NCBI RefSeq assembly: GCF_014647975.1
Contig: NZ_BMQF01000030.1
Location: 1 to 64,000, forward strand
DNA from: Streptomyces fumigatiscleroticus
GTDB taxonomy: Bacteria; Actinomycetota; Actinomycetes; Streptomycetales; Streptomycetaceae
DNA length: 64,000 nt
Reading direction: 5' to 3'
Part shown: positions 1-9,200 of the stretch, piece after piece
Numbering within the stretch: position 1 is the stretch's first letter
How the letters are laid out: each line of letters opens with the position of its first letter
Notes under the pieces: model-generated
The model's database searches: none
Seen by the model: only the letters and a program-made list of their open reading frames with translations
Told to the model about the DNA's origin: nothing
Position numbers and translations under genes: made by a program

Positions 1-90
1 CAACCCCGGGACTTAACCGAAGACCTGTGGACGATCAACGCCCACGAAAATCTTGTATGAGCCTAGCTCCGGCTCTGGGAAGTGTGCCGG

Positions 91-1614
91 TCAGGCCGTG
101 ATCTGAAAGTTGTGCTGGTCGGGGGCGGGGTAGAGGCGTCCGTGCTCCTCGGCGAGGTGGAAGTTCCAGTACTGGTCGAGGTCGCCGTTGTCGTCCAGGG
201 CTCGGAGCTTGAGGACGGCTTCGGCGCCGGGCAGGCCCCAGCGGGCGCCGGTGATGTCGAGGCGGTCGCCGATCAGGTGCCGGCAGGCGCCCTCGATCGC
301 GCCGGTGGCGATCGGCCAGCCGGCCGCGAGAGCGGTGTCGTAGTCGAGCTGGTTGAGGTGGCCGGTGAGGTAGCCGACACAGGCGTCGGCGGCCTCGCGT
401 TTCGCTCCGGCCAGGTGGGCCTGTTCGGCCTGGGCGGTGATCTCGGTGGCGGCGCGGGCGGCCTGGCCGTGCAGGATGGTGGTCAGATGGCCTGCGACCC
501 AGGCTTCGGCCTCGGCGGTGCCGGGCGGGTGGAAGGCGTGCGCCGCGTACTCGCTGACGTGCACGATGTCGAGCAGGACGTGCACCGGGACGTGGCGCCG
601 GGCGGCTTCGGTGTAGATGAGGTCGAGCTGGTGGCGTGCGCCGTCGACGAGTACGACCCAGGTGCGCAGGTGGCCGGGATCGCGGGCCTCGGCCTGGTCG
701 AAGGCGGTGGCGATGGTGTCCTCGGGCGGGTTCACGACCGCTCCGGTCAGCCACTTCGCCGTTGCGGACGGCCCCGGCCGGGGTGCCCGGGCGGGGCTGC
801 GGCCGTCGGGCGGGGCGATGATGTCGTGCGGCCGGCGGGGTGCCGGATTGGCGTCGAAGACGCAGGCCAGGGTGGCCATTCGCTTGCGGTGCGGCTTCTC
901 GCCCGGGGCGAGCCGGGTGCGCATCGCCCGCCGGGTGGCCCGGTGTGCCTTGAGGGTGGCCGGCCGCAGGGCCTCGGGGCGCATGACGATGCCCTTGCTG
1001 TCGACCTGCAGGACCAGGAGCGTGTCGGCGGTCGACGGCAGCGCAGTCCGCTGCCGGTAGAAGGCGTCGATGTCCCGGGCGGCCTTGATGACGAGGCGTT
1101 CGGCCTGGCGCTTGCCCAGCACCTTTCCGCAGCGGCGGTCGATCGCCGCCTTGGCCTGGTCGTAGGAGCCACGGACAGCCTCCATGACGGCGAGCCGGCG
1201 CAGGCCGTGGGAGTGCCGGCCCGCGGGCAGGGACAACTCCGCGTCGGCGGGATGGATGCTGCTCAGGCCCTTGTGCCGCCAAGCACACCGCTCGACGGTG
1301 ACGATGCCGAACACGCAGGCCAGTTCGCGGTGGTGCCCGGTCTCCCGGTAGGGGCGCCGCAGCCCGTCCGGCCCCACGGGCCCGGCCGTACCCGCATGCT
1401 GCTGTTGATCGCGCTCGACGCGGGCACGCAGGTCGAGATGTCCCTGGAAGAGCAGTCGCAGCACCTCACGGCCCTGCATCTCGATCAGCTCTTCCAGCTC
1501 GTGATGGGCCAGCACCGCAGCCCGCGGTCCGGCCAGGTCGTCCTTGAGGCGGTCGAAGGCACTGACAGCGGCAGCGAACGGGGCGATGGCAGTGATGGCG
1601 TCGTAGCGTTCCAT
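91..1614 (-). CDS. ISKra4 family transposase
   Basis: 507 aa, full length for the family. The C-terminal third carries the typical ISKra4 block: GYLTGHLNQLDYDTAL, then GWPIATGAIEGACRHL (the catalytic glutamate region), DITGARWG and LKLRALDDNGD. Acidic residues consistent with a DDE fold occur in VLQVDSKG (about residues 210-216) and VVLVDGARHQLD. ATG start at 1614, preceded by an AGGAAGAAG ribosome-binding site that is buried in a 14-bp stem (see 1617-1675). It follows the accessory gene by 61 bp. No frameshift is seen, so the element may still be active. Confidence 0.9.
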   Translation of the reverse strand: MERYDAITAIAPFAAAVSAFDRLKDDLAGPRAAVLAHHELEELIEMQGREVLRLLFQGHLDLRARVERDQQQHAGTAGPVGPDGLRRPYRETGHHRELACVFGIVTVERCAWRHKGLSSIHPADAELSLPAGRHSHGLRRLAVMEAVRGSYDQAKAAIDRRCGKVLGKRQAERLVIKAARDIDAFYRQRTALPSTADTLLVLQVDSKGIVMRPEALRPATLKAHRATRRAMRTRLAPGEKPHRKRMATLACVFDANPAPRRPHDIIAPPDGRSPARAPRPGPSATAKWLTGAVVNPPEDTIATAFDQAEARDPGHLRTWVVLVDGARHQLDLIYTEAARRHVPVHVLLDIVHVSEYAAHAFHPPGTAEAEAWVAGHLTTILHGQAARAATEITAQAEQAHLAGAKREAADACVGYLTGHLNQLDYDTALAAGWPIATGAIEGACRHLIGDRLDITGARWGLPGAEAVLKLRALDDNGDLDQYWNFHLAEEHGRLYPAPDQHNFQITA

Positions 1615-1616
1615 CG

Positions 1617-1675
1617 TGGTTCTTCTTCCTGCTGTTCGGTCTGGGTGGTACCTCCGACGGTAGGAAGAAGAACCA
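1617..1675 (-). promoter_or_regulatory. Hairpin sequestering the transposase ribosome-binding site
   Basis: A perfect 14-bp inverted repeat (1617-1630 TGGTTCTTCTTCCT, 1662-1675 its complement) with a 31-nt loop fills the gap between the accessory gene stop (1676-1678) and the transposase ATG (1614). On the minus-strand mRNA the 3' arm contains AGGAAGAAG, the transposase Shine-Dalgarno sequence, so the stem would hide it. The 5' arm starts right after the accessory stop codon, so ribosomes terminating there could open the stem and couple the two genes. The pairing is seen; the control role is inference. Confidence 0.6.
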
Positions 1676-2197
1676 TCATCGTTCCGCAGGTTCGCCGGTT
1701 TTCCCGGCCGTCCGGTGGGCGAGGGCGAACAAGCCCGGCTCGTCCTCGGCCAGCCAGCCCCGCTCCACCAGCCGCTTCAGCTTCCCTCGCGTTCCCTCGA
1801 TCTTCGCCGATGCCGCCGGCAGCCCGATCCGCGGCACGATCTGCTTGGCCTGCATCGGCCCCGGCGCGTCGGCCACCACCTCGACGATGTCCCGGTACAC
1901 ATCCGGCAGCACGTCCACCGACAGCCCCTCCCGCCAGTGCGGAACCATGATCGCCCCCACCCTCCGCACCCGCGCAGGCTCTGCCGGCTCCTTCGGCACC
2001 GGCTCGCCTGCCGTGCTCCGCGCGGACATCTCCGCCGTCACCTGGGTCACCGTCTCGCGCGTGACTCGCAACCGCGACCACGTCTCCCGCTCGGCCTCCA
2101 GCCGCGTCGTCAACTCCGCGATCTGCAGCTCAAGCTCCTCCACCCGAGCCCGGGCCGCTGTCTCCCGCGCCTCCAGCTCCTCGATCAACGACACCAT
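1676..2197 (-). CDS. ISKra4-associated accessory protein
   Basis: 173 aa. The N-terminal 55 residues are a heptad-rich coiled coil (EELEARETAARARVEELE...). The C-terminal half (PHWREGLSVDVLPDVYRDIVEVV, then GPMQAKQIVPRIGLP and a KLKRLVERGWLAEDEPG stretch) looks like a winged-helix DNA-binding domain. I chose ATG 2197 over the in-frame GTG at 2221 because GGAGGAGG sits 8 nt upstream of the ATG. Such a protein is regularly found before the transposase in actinobacterial ISKra4 elements; a helper or regulatory role is inferred. Confidence 0.75.
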   Translation of the reverse strand: MVSLIEELEARETAARARVEELELQIAELTTRLEAERETWSRLRVTRETVTQVTAEMSARSTAGEPVPKEPAEPARVRRVGAIMVPHWREGLSVDVLPDVYRDIVEVVADAPGPMQAKQIVPRIGLPAASAKIEGTRGKLKRLVERGWLAEDEPGLFALAHRTAGKTGEPAER

Positions 2198-2292
2198 CGG
2201 CACCGCCTCCTCCACCGTCACGGTAGGAGGACGGTCGCCCGACGACAGCCCCGGTCAATGAAGTGGCAGCTCAGCGCTTCCCCGTCGGAGAG

Positions 2293-2877
2293 CTACACCC
2301 TTTTGAGGTAGTGGTCGTGTTCGAAGCGGGCCACGCCCTGCTCGGGGTTGTGCAGGTCAGCCCAGGCTTTGAGGGCGAACGGCAGGACTTCGTGGGCGAG
2401 TTGGGCGTGCCCGACGGGTGTGTCCAGGCCACGCAAGCGCGGCACGTGGTGGCGGGCCAGGGTGCGGTCGGCGGAGTGGCAGTAGCGGGTCACGGTGCGC
2501 AGGACAGCGTGAGAGAGCGTTCGGGGGCTGATCTCGTGATCACCGATGCGGACCGGGCGGGTGATGCCGAGGGCCTGGCCAGTCTTCCAGGCCGGCTGGC
2601 GGGGGCTGTTGAGTCGATTGGTGTAGCGGTGGCCGAGGGCGGCGTAGGCCGTGGCATGGGCGGTCTTGCACAGCACCGTGTGCGAGAAGCGGGTGGCGGC
2701 ATCCCGGGCGATGTCCTTGTTGAAGGCGAGGTAGCGGCCGCGGCGGCGGGTGCTGGCAGCAAGCAGACCGAGCGTGCTGGTCTTCCCCGTTCCGGCGCCG
2801 GCCTGCAGGACGAGATGGTGGCCGGCTCGGAAGGCGTCGACAGTGTGTGCCTGTTCGTCGGTGGGCGTGTGCAACAA
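2293..2877 (-). pseudogene. UvrD/SF1 helicase, 5' fragment truncated at IS end
   Basis: About 194 aa of an SF1A helicase: Q-motif-like TDEQAHTVDAF, Walker A AGAGTGKTST (around residues 27-36), motif Ia YLAFNKDIA, and CKTAHATAYAAL. The reading stops after FEHDHYLKRV with a TAG lying inside the right inverted repeat of the IS, exactly where the family continues towards its DEAQD Walker B motif, which is absent here and not found on the far side of the IS. No ATG or GTG start is available in frame; TTG 2877 fits the usual short N-terminus of the family. It is a remnant of a helicase roughly three times longer. Confidence 0.8.
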
Positions 2878-3376
2878 GGGCTCCGCGAAGATGAAAAGGA
2901 ATCGAGGTCAGGGAGGAGGGGCCTGTCACTGCCGTGCCAGGGGTGTTGGGAGGAGGAGTTACGACCTGTGCGGGGGAGTGGTGCTGACGGCTGTCCAGGA
3001 AGCTCATCAACGCGGGTCAGTAATTCAATCGAGAGTGTGGTGGGCGAGCAGACTCTCGAGCCGGTCTCCACGCGCTGACTGTGGTCCTGTTGGTTACGGG
3101 CGAGGACCGCGGTCACGCATCGGCTCCAGTACGTCCTGGGGCCGCTGTCCCTCGGCAACCGAGACGCGGCGCCAGGGCCCTGTCGACGGAGCGTGGCTGA
3201 GGGCGCCCGTTGAACAGGACCTGATCATGCCGGACGGGGTAGCGAGGTGGCAGCGCTCGGGGAGCGTCATCAGCCGGGCGTGGTCCGCGTTCGCGGCAGG
3301 GGTATACCGCAGCGCGCATGCCGGACCTCACCGGAGCGGCGGCCCTGAGGAGGGGGATCATGACGGCGGTGTGACG
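2878..3376. other. Intergenic, no gene seen
   Basis: About 500 bp between the truncated helicase and the convergent 3' end of the next gene's neighbourhood. Open frames here have arginine-rich compositions typical of shadow frames and no recognisable motif. A strong Shine-Dalgarno-like GAGGAGGGGG near 3341-3356 precedes only a four-codon frame (ATG ACG GCG GTG TGA). Presumably contains the promoter of the helicase remnant. Confidence 0.5.
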
Positions 3377-4258
3377 TCACGGCTGGGCCCCCTGCCGGGC
3401 GCGGCCTGCCGCGCCGGGGCGGCGGCCCGCGCCCGGCAGGCGGGTGTGAATGTGTTGGTGGTGGCGCAGTGGGTCGAAGGGCTCCCACTCGGCCACCGCC
3501 AGGTCGGCAGCCGTGGACGAGGCGGCATGCTGTCGGCATCGCTGGGCGCGCCAGCGCAGCTGCTCGGCGTAGGGGAGTCGGCTGAGGTTGTAAACCGCCA
3601 TGACGTCAGTCGGCAGGGCCAGTTGACCGCTTTCCGCGGTGGGCATGAGCATCCAGGTGCCGCCCGGGATACCGGAGGTGAGCAGCGGGCTGGTGCAGCG
3701 GTGGCGGTGCCGGGTCTGGGCGACGCACTGGATCTCGTCCACCGGCCGAGCAGAGAGGTAGCGGACGTACAGCATCTGCACGATGGGCCGGGCCGGGCGG
3801 CAGACCACCGGTTCAGGCGCTCGCCTGGGCGGTGAGGCCGGGGGAGGGGTGAAGACGCCGGCGTCGATCAGGCGGCGGGAGTGCACGCCCAGCGACCGTC
3901 GCAGGCCGGCCAGCTGGGAGGGTGGGGGTGTGTCGCGGGCGGGGCAGAGGACGGCGTGCGCCAGACGGCACCAGCTACTGCCGTCCCCGGCTGGGTGGGC
4001 CACACCCGAGCTGACGTGCCAGCGGCAGGCATCGGGTACCTGGGCGGCTGGCAGTTCGTGCGGGTGCAGACGGACTAGCCGCTGGTCGCTGCGGTGGTAC
4101 CACTCGATCGGGTTGCCGCAGTCGCGGCACCGGCCGCTTTGGCCGCAGCGCAGCAACCGGCTGACGCTGCCGGGAGTGACCTGCAAAGAGCGGCGCGTGC
4201 GCCGAGTGGGGGTCGGGGTGCCGTCCCGGTGACGAGGGGCGGGAGATGTCGAGTGCAT
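3377..4258 (-). CDS. DUF6083-like zinc-ribbon protein
   Basis: 293 aa from ATG 4258. The N-terminal half has a two-Cys knuckle (CGQSGRCRDCGNPIEWY), a LHPHELP segment and CRWHVSSGVAHP...WCRLAHAVLCP, a pattern I associate with the Streptomyces DUF6083 family; this would be a small zinc-binding domain. The C-terminal half has CVAQTRHRHRC and a YAEQLRWRAQRCRQHA segment that is also characteristic. Function unknown. It ends convergent to nothing obvious and is transcribed in the same direction as the XRE regulator upstream (4418-4681). Such genes are common in Streptomyces accessory islands and plasmids. Confidence 0.7.
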   Translation of the reverse strand: MHSTSPAPRHRDGTPTPTRRTRRSLQVTPGSVSRLLRCGQSGRCRDCGNPIEWYHRSDQRLVRLHPHELPAAQVPDACRWHVSSGVAHPAGDGSSWCRLAHAVLCPARDTPPPSQLAGLRRSLGVHSRRLIDAGVFTPPPASPPRRAPEPVVCRPARPIVQMLYVRYLSARPVDEIQCVAQTRHRHRCTSPLLTSGIPGGTWMLMPTAESGQLALPTDVMAVYNLSRLPYAEQLRWRAQRCRQHAASSTAADLAVAEWEPFDPLRHHQHIHTRLPGAGRRPGAAGRARQGAQP

Positions 4259-4417
4259 GCGCGCGAACCTGCCAGCCGACACGCCGAACCTGTGGCAGCG
4301 CTGCCGCCGGATCGCCCACTCGGCCTCACATAATGGATCAAAAGTGCGAGTAGGTGACCGCTTGTTCGGGGTGGTCTCGCCGGTTTGAGTGATCTGCGGC
4401 AGCCGCCCGGGCGGCTG

Positions 4418-4681
4418 TCAGCCCCCGCTCGGCCCCGGCAGGTCATGCCCGCGGCACAACGTCGCGAAGAGCTCGTCGAACGGGGTGCCCAGAGCGTGGG
4501 CGAGAGCGTGCCAGGTCTTCAAGGTGCCGATGGTGCGGCCCTGCTCGATCTCGATGACGGTGCGTCTGGCCAGGCCGCTACGGGCAGCGAGCTCGTCGTA
4601 GCTCCACCCATGCGCGGCCCGCAGACGCGCGAGCTCCAACCGCAGCGCGTCAAGGTCCGGATCGGGCGGCAAGATCGTCAC
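4418..4681 (-). CDS. XRE-family HTH regulator (small)
   Basis: 87 aa, essentially one Cro/C1 helix-turn-helix: LARLRAAHGWSYDELAARSGLARRTVIEIEQGR (about residues 17-49), followed by a short ALGTPFDELF tail. GTG start at 4681. It faces away from a Cys-rich gene at 4849 across a 167-bp gap that holds three copies of a dyad site (4696-4777), so it probably represses itself and the divergent gene. No effector domain is present. Confidence 0.85.
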   Translation of the reverse strand: MTILPPDPDLDALRLELARLRAAHGWSYDELAARSGLARRTVIEIEQGRTIGTLKTWHALAHALGTPFDELFATLCRGHDLPGPSGG

Positions 4682-4695
4682 CCGTCCATCCGACG

Positions 4696-4777
4696 GTGCA
4701 GACCCCTGCCCTGTCAGTGCAGACCTCTGCCCTATTTTTCCGGGTGGTAGCGGCTAAGTAGGGCAGAGGTCTGCACT
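4696..4777. promoter_or_regulatory. Three-copy operator between XRE gene and divergent gene
   Basis: A 19-bp sequence AGTGCAGACCTCTGCCCTA (4716-4734) is repeated perfectly in inverted orientation at 4759-4777, and a third, slightly diverged copy in direct orientation lies at 4696-4713. Each copy contains a dyad GCAGA-N2-TCTGC (CCTGC in the third), the right size for an XRE dimer. The sites lie just upstream of the XRE start and in the promoter region of the + strand gene. Autoregulation is inferred. Confidence 0.7.
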
Positions 4778-4848
4778 ACGGTGGGCGGCTGCCCCCACAC
4801 CCCCCGGGGGCGGGACCAGCGCGCAAGCAACTGGAGGAACACGCGTCC

Positions 4849-5964
4849 ATGAGGATGCGCACAGCATGTCCGGCGACGCCACGCGCCTGGACCGTGGAGC
4901 TGCGCTCACACGCCGACGGGCTCGCTCTCGTCTGCCGGCACTGCCCACACGGCGGCATCACACCGACTACCGCGGTCTCCGCTCGATCGGCTGCCCTGGC
5001 CCACCTCGCACGCCACGTGCGCGGTGACCTGCGCCCCTCGCACCTGCGGATCTGCCAGTGCCACGAACGCGGCTGCCGCTGGCACCCCCGCCACCGCGGT
5101 TGCGCCGGCCCTATCCACCTCCTCCTCGCCTGCGAACGCGGCGGACGGCTATGGCGCCTCGCCGACGCCTGCAGTGCCTGCGCCGCAGCGACAGCACAGG
5201 CCGCCGTCGTACCGGACACCCTCCTCGCTCCCGCGCCGCTGCAGCCGTCGACCACTCGGCGGCACAGGCACCCCAAGGGACCGGGTGAGCGGATCCGGGT
5301 CCGCGAAATGCTCAGCTACCTCGCCGCCGCGCTCCCAGCCGACACCTCGGCCGCCGCGCGCCTGCTAGCACTGCAGTGCGCACTGCGGATGAACACCCAA
5401 ATGCAAGTCCGGCTGCCCAAGGGAGTGATGCGCAGCCTCCGCCTCAGTACCACCAAGGGGCCGTGGGCCGAGTTGGAGCACGCGCGATGGCTGCGCACGG
5501 CCCCCCAGAATGCAGCCAACGAGATCTCTGCCGAACTGCTTGACGCCACGCTGCTCGGTCAAGCTCCAGCCCGCCCCGACCGACGTCAGGCCGCGGACTG
5601 GGCCCTGCGTGCCGGCTCCTCCCCTGCAGCACGGGTTAGCGGGCCGCTGCCACGGCTGGCGAGCGTGTACCTCGCGGCGCACACGGATCCGGGTTCCGGT
5701 ACTGGCTTGGGTGAGTTCGAGCAGATGGGTCGTGCCTGCGGTCTCCAGCCTCCGCAACTGCCCAGCGTGCTTGATCAACTGATGGCAACAGGGCTGCTGA
5801 AGGCGTGGCGGGTCTGTCCGGACTCTGGAGACTTGCAGTGGACTGTCACAAGCAACGCGGGAGTCCGTGTTGGCGACCGCGGACGAGAAGCGGCCGGAGA
5901 AGACTCGCGTGGGCCGGGTGGCTGTGAATGTGCCACGGCCGGCGCGGTGGGCCAGGCCCTGTGA
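4849..5964 (+). CDS. Cys-rich hypothetical protein
   Basis: 371 aa, ATG 4849 after a GGAGG site (4833-4837). The N-terminal 130 residues hold many Cys/His pairs (CRHCPHGG, CQCHERGCRWHPRHRGC, CSACAAA), pointing to one or two zinc-binding modules. Residues about 150-260 include MLSYLAAALP, GVMRSLRLST and ELEHARWLRTAP; the C-terminal 100 residues (LASVYLAAHTDPG...LPSVLDQLMATGLLKAW) look like a winged helix. No function assigned. The shared operator region with the divergent XRE gene suggests tight control, as for plasmid or island maintenance genes. Confidence 0.7.
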   Translation: MRMRTACPATPRAWTVELRSHADGLALVCRHCPHGGITPTTAVSARSAALAHLARHVRGDLRPSHLRICQCHERGCRWHPRHRGCAGPIHLLLACERGGRLWRLADACSACAAATAQAAVVPDTLLAPAPLQPSTTRRHRHPKGPGERIRVREMLSYLAAALPADTSAAARLLALQCALRMNTQMQVRLPKGVMRSLRLSTTKGPWAELEHARWLRTAPQNAANEISAELLDATLLGQAPARPDRRQAADWALRAGSSPAARVSGPLPRLASVYLAAHTDPGSGTGLGEFEQMGRACGLQPPQLPSVLDQLMATGLLKAWRVCPDSGDLQWTVTSNAGVRVGDRGREAAGEDSRGPGGCECATAGAVGQAL

Positions 5965-6260
5965 AGCGCGACTGCGCCGCGTACCACGCCGGGGTGTGGA
6001 TGGGGGCGCCGGCTTCTGGACCCGCGGCTCCTAGCCACTTGCCTGCCCCGGACTGATCGGTGACGGGAGGCAGAGACGCGGAGCCTCGTCTTCCGGGCGC
6101 TCCCAGCGCGCCGTGTGTGCTTCTTTCACGCCCTTCGTGTGCTCCAACTCACCCTGCCTGAAGGTGCCTTGCGCTTCGTACGTTGGCCTGTTCGCCTCAC
6201 ACGGGGCGGCTCCGGCGCGAGACGGGCCGGGATCGGCAGCCGGTTGGTAAGGGATGACAC

Positions 6261-9200
6261 GTGGAAGCCATCGCGCGGCAGGCCCGTCGGGAGAAAGTGG
6301 CCGCTGAAGCACAGCAGTGGGCCGATGCTCTGGTCGACTTCGGCCCCTACAACACGTTGTTGCACTTCAAGGACACCAAAACCGCGTCGCTGGATGTGAC
6401 CGACGCGAACGGGCAGGCCCTGACCTCGCTCCTGGCCGGACGCAAAACCCGCCTGGCCGCCTTGTTCCCCGCTGCCGCCGACCACGGTCCTGCCTGCACC
6501 CGGGCACGGAGCCTGCGCCGCAGGATGGTCGAACTGGACGAGGAGCAGGGCATCGAGGCCGGGCGCCTGGCTCTTGGGCTGCTGCGCGTCGACCCGCCGC
6601 CCACACGCGGCAGCACCCCTGTGCCGGCACTGCGCGCCCCGCTGCTCCTGCAGCCTCTGACCATCCAGCCGCGCACCGCGTCCGAGAACGATTTCGTCCT
6701 CGAGACGGCCGGCGAGGCGGAGATCAACCCGGTGCTGCTGTACGCGCTCAGCCGCCAGTACGGCATGGATGGCGACACGGAAGTCCTCGCCGACAAGGTG
6801 TCCACTGCACTGGAGGAGTGCGCGGACCCGGCCGACCGCATCCCTCTCGCCTACGAGATCCTCGAGGCCGTTCTCGTCCGCAGCAACCTGACGGCCGAGC
6901 TGGAAGAACGCATCGTGGCGGGCGTCTTCAGCTTCGACCGGCTGCCCATGGTCCAGGACCTGCGTGGTGCCACCGACCTGCTGGCCGACCACCCGGTCAT
7001 CGCCGCCCTGGCCGGCGACCGGGAAGCAAACCGTGCCCTGGCCGAGGCCACCGGCCCGCGCGCTCCAGCCGGCGCCGACGACATCCCGCCCCGCTCGGAG
7101 TACCTCGTTCTCGACGCGGACGCCTCCCAGCAAAAAGCCATCAGCGCCGCGCTGGCCGGCTCCCACCTGGTGATCGAGGGACCGCCGGGCACGGGCAAGA
7201 GCCAGACCATCGCCAACCTGATCGCCACCTTCGCGGCCCAGGGCAAACGCGTCCTGTTCGTCGCCGAGAAACGCGCCGCGATCGAAGCCGTCACCGACAG
7301 CCTCGCCACCGTGGACCTGGACGGACTGGTCTTCGACCTGCACGGCAACAAACTCAGCCGCCGCCAGATCGCCCAGCAACTCCACGACGCCCTCGAGCGG
7401 GCAGGCCAGCAGGCTCCGCCCCGCCCGGCCGACCTGCACACCGGCCTGGCCCACTACCGCGACGAAACCCTCCGGCACATACAGGAGTTCCACCAGCCGC
7501 TCGATCCCTGGCAGGTGAGCCCGCACCAGGCGATCACCCACCTGATGGGCTGCCCGTCATCCCACCACACCCGCCTGCGGCTGCGCGGCTCCGCACTGCG
7601 CCACCTCCACGGCGAGCACCATCGCCAGATAGAGCAGGATCTGCGGACCTTCGTCGCCAAGAAAGGACTGACCGTCCGCCGCGGCGAATCCCCCTGGTCC
7701 CACACCCAGGCCCGCACCGAGGACGAACTGCGCGCCGTGGTGGCCGGCCTCGACCAGCTCACCGGCACAGCCCTGAGCGACACCCGCCGCACCCTTGCCC
7801 ACCTGGTGGGCACCGCAGGTCTGCGCCCGGCAGACGACCTTGAGGGATGGCAGACTCTGCTCACCCTGCTGCAGGATGTCACCGCGACACTGGCCCGCTT
7901 CGAAGCAGCCGTCTTCGCCCCCGGCCTGGACGATCTCATCGCTGCCACCGCGAGCCGCGCATGGCGCAAGGAGCACGACCGGAACATCAGCTGGTTCAGC
8001 CGCCGGAAACTGATCAAAAAGGCACGTGGCCTGACCAAGGACGGTCTGCGCGAACGCCCCGCGCTGCACGCCGCCCTTATCCGGGCCGCCGAGCAGCACG
8101 CCCGCTGGCAGGCGCTGTCCGTGACCGGCAATGCGACCCCCTGGACCGTCCCCGGCCTCAACGGCGCCCTGGCAGCCTTCACCGTTCTGCAGAGCCGTCT
8201 GGCCGCGATAGCCCTGTGCGTGCGCTGGGACGGCTGGCAGACCGCTCCCGCCGACGACGTAGACAAAACCATTCAGCGCCTCGACGGCGACCGCGACACC
8301 CTGCTGCGCATGCCCGAACTCAACCAGCTCACCGACCGCCTCGAAGCGGCCGGGCTTGGTGGCCTCCTCGACGAGCTGGCACACACGGACGCCGACCCCG
8401 ACCCCGACACGGCGGTGGCCACCTTCGATTACCTGTGGTGGTCTTCGGTGCTGGAGGAGGCGCACATGCGCTCCGCCTACCTGCGCTCCTTCACCCGCCT
8501 CGAACACGACCACGTCGTCGAGCAGTTCCGCCGCAACGACCTCATCCACCGCGACAGCAACCCCGCCCGGGTCCGCTACGAGGTCGCCGTCCGGCTCCGC
8601 AAGGTCCGCGACGCCCACCCCGACCAGAACACCCTGGTGCGCACCCAAGCTCGCCGCAAGTCCCGGCACCTCCCGCTGCGCAGGCTCGTCGAGAAGGCCC
8701 CTGACGTGCTGCTGGCCGCCAAGCCGTGCTGGGCCATGTCGCCCCTCGTCGTCAGCCGTGTCCTGCCGGCCACCCGCCTGTTCGACGTCGTCATCTTCGA
8801 CGAGGCCAGCCAGGTCCTGCCACACGACGCGATGACCTCCATCATGCGCGCACGGCAGGTCATCGTCGCCGGAGACCCCCACCAACTCCCGCCCACCACC
8901 TTCTTCCAGCGCGTCCTCAGCGGCACACAAGAGGACACCGACGACGACCTCGACGACGCTGCGCCCCCGGCCGCCTACGAGTCACTGCTGGACATGCTCT
9001 GCAGCCGCCTGCCCCACGTCCACACCCTGAAATGGCACTACCGCAGCCGCGACGAACGCCTGATCGCCTTCTCCAACCACACCATCTACGACGACCGGCT
9101 CGTCACCTTCCCCGGCACCACCCTCACCAGCCCCATCCGCCTCGAGACCGTCGACGGCCACGCCCAGCCTGGCCAGAGCGGCTCCGTGCCCGAGGAAGTC

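Larger units (their letters stand above)
64..2295. mobile_element. ISKra4-like insertion sequence
   Basis: A complete-looking two-gene insertion sequence: an accessory protein (1676-2197) followed by an ISKra4-type transposase (91-1614), both on the minus strand. I place the ends at imperfect 22-bp inverted repeats, 64-85 and 2274-2295; read inwards both begin TAGCTC, share GGGAAG at the same offset and match at about 15 of 22 positions. No target-site duplication is visible: the flanks are ...GAGCC on the left and CACCC... on the right. That, and the different coding context on each side (a 19-codon open frame ending at 60 on the left, a broken helicase on the right), suggests a rearrangement or adjacent deletion after insertion. 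The ends are inferred. Confidence 0.75.

Noticed and set aside
82..1950. A 622-codon open frame on the plus strand opposite the transposase
   Set aside because: Antisense shadow of the ISKra4 transposase and accessory gene; Gly/Val-rich, no domain, and the minus-strand frames carry family motifs.
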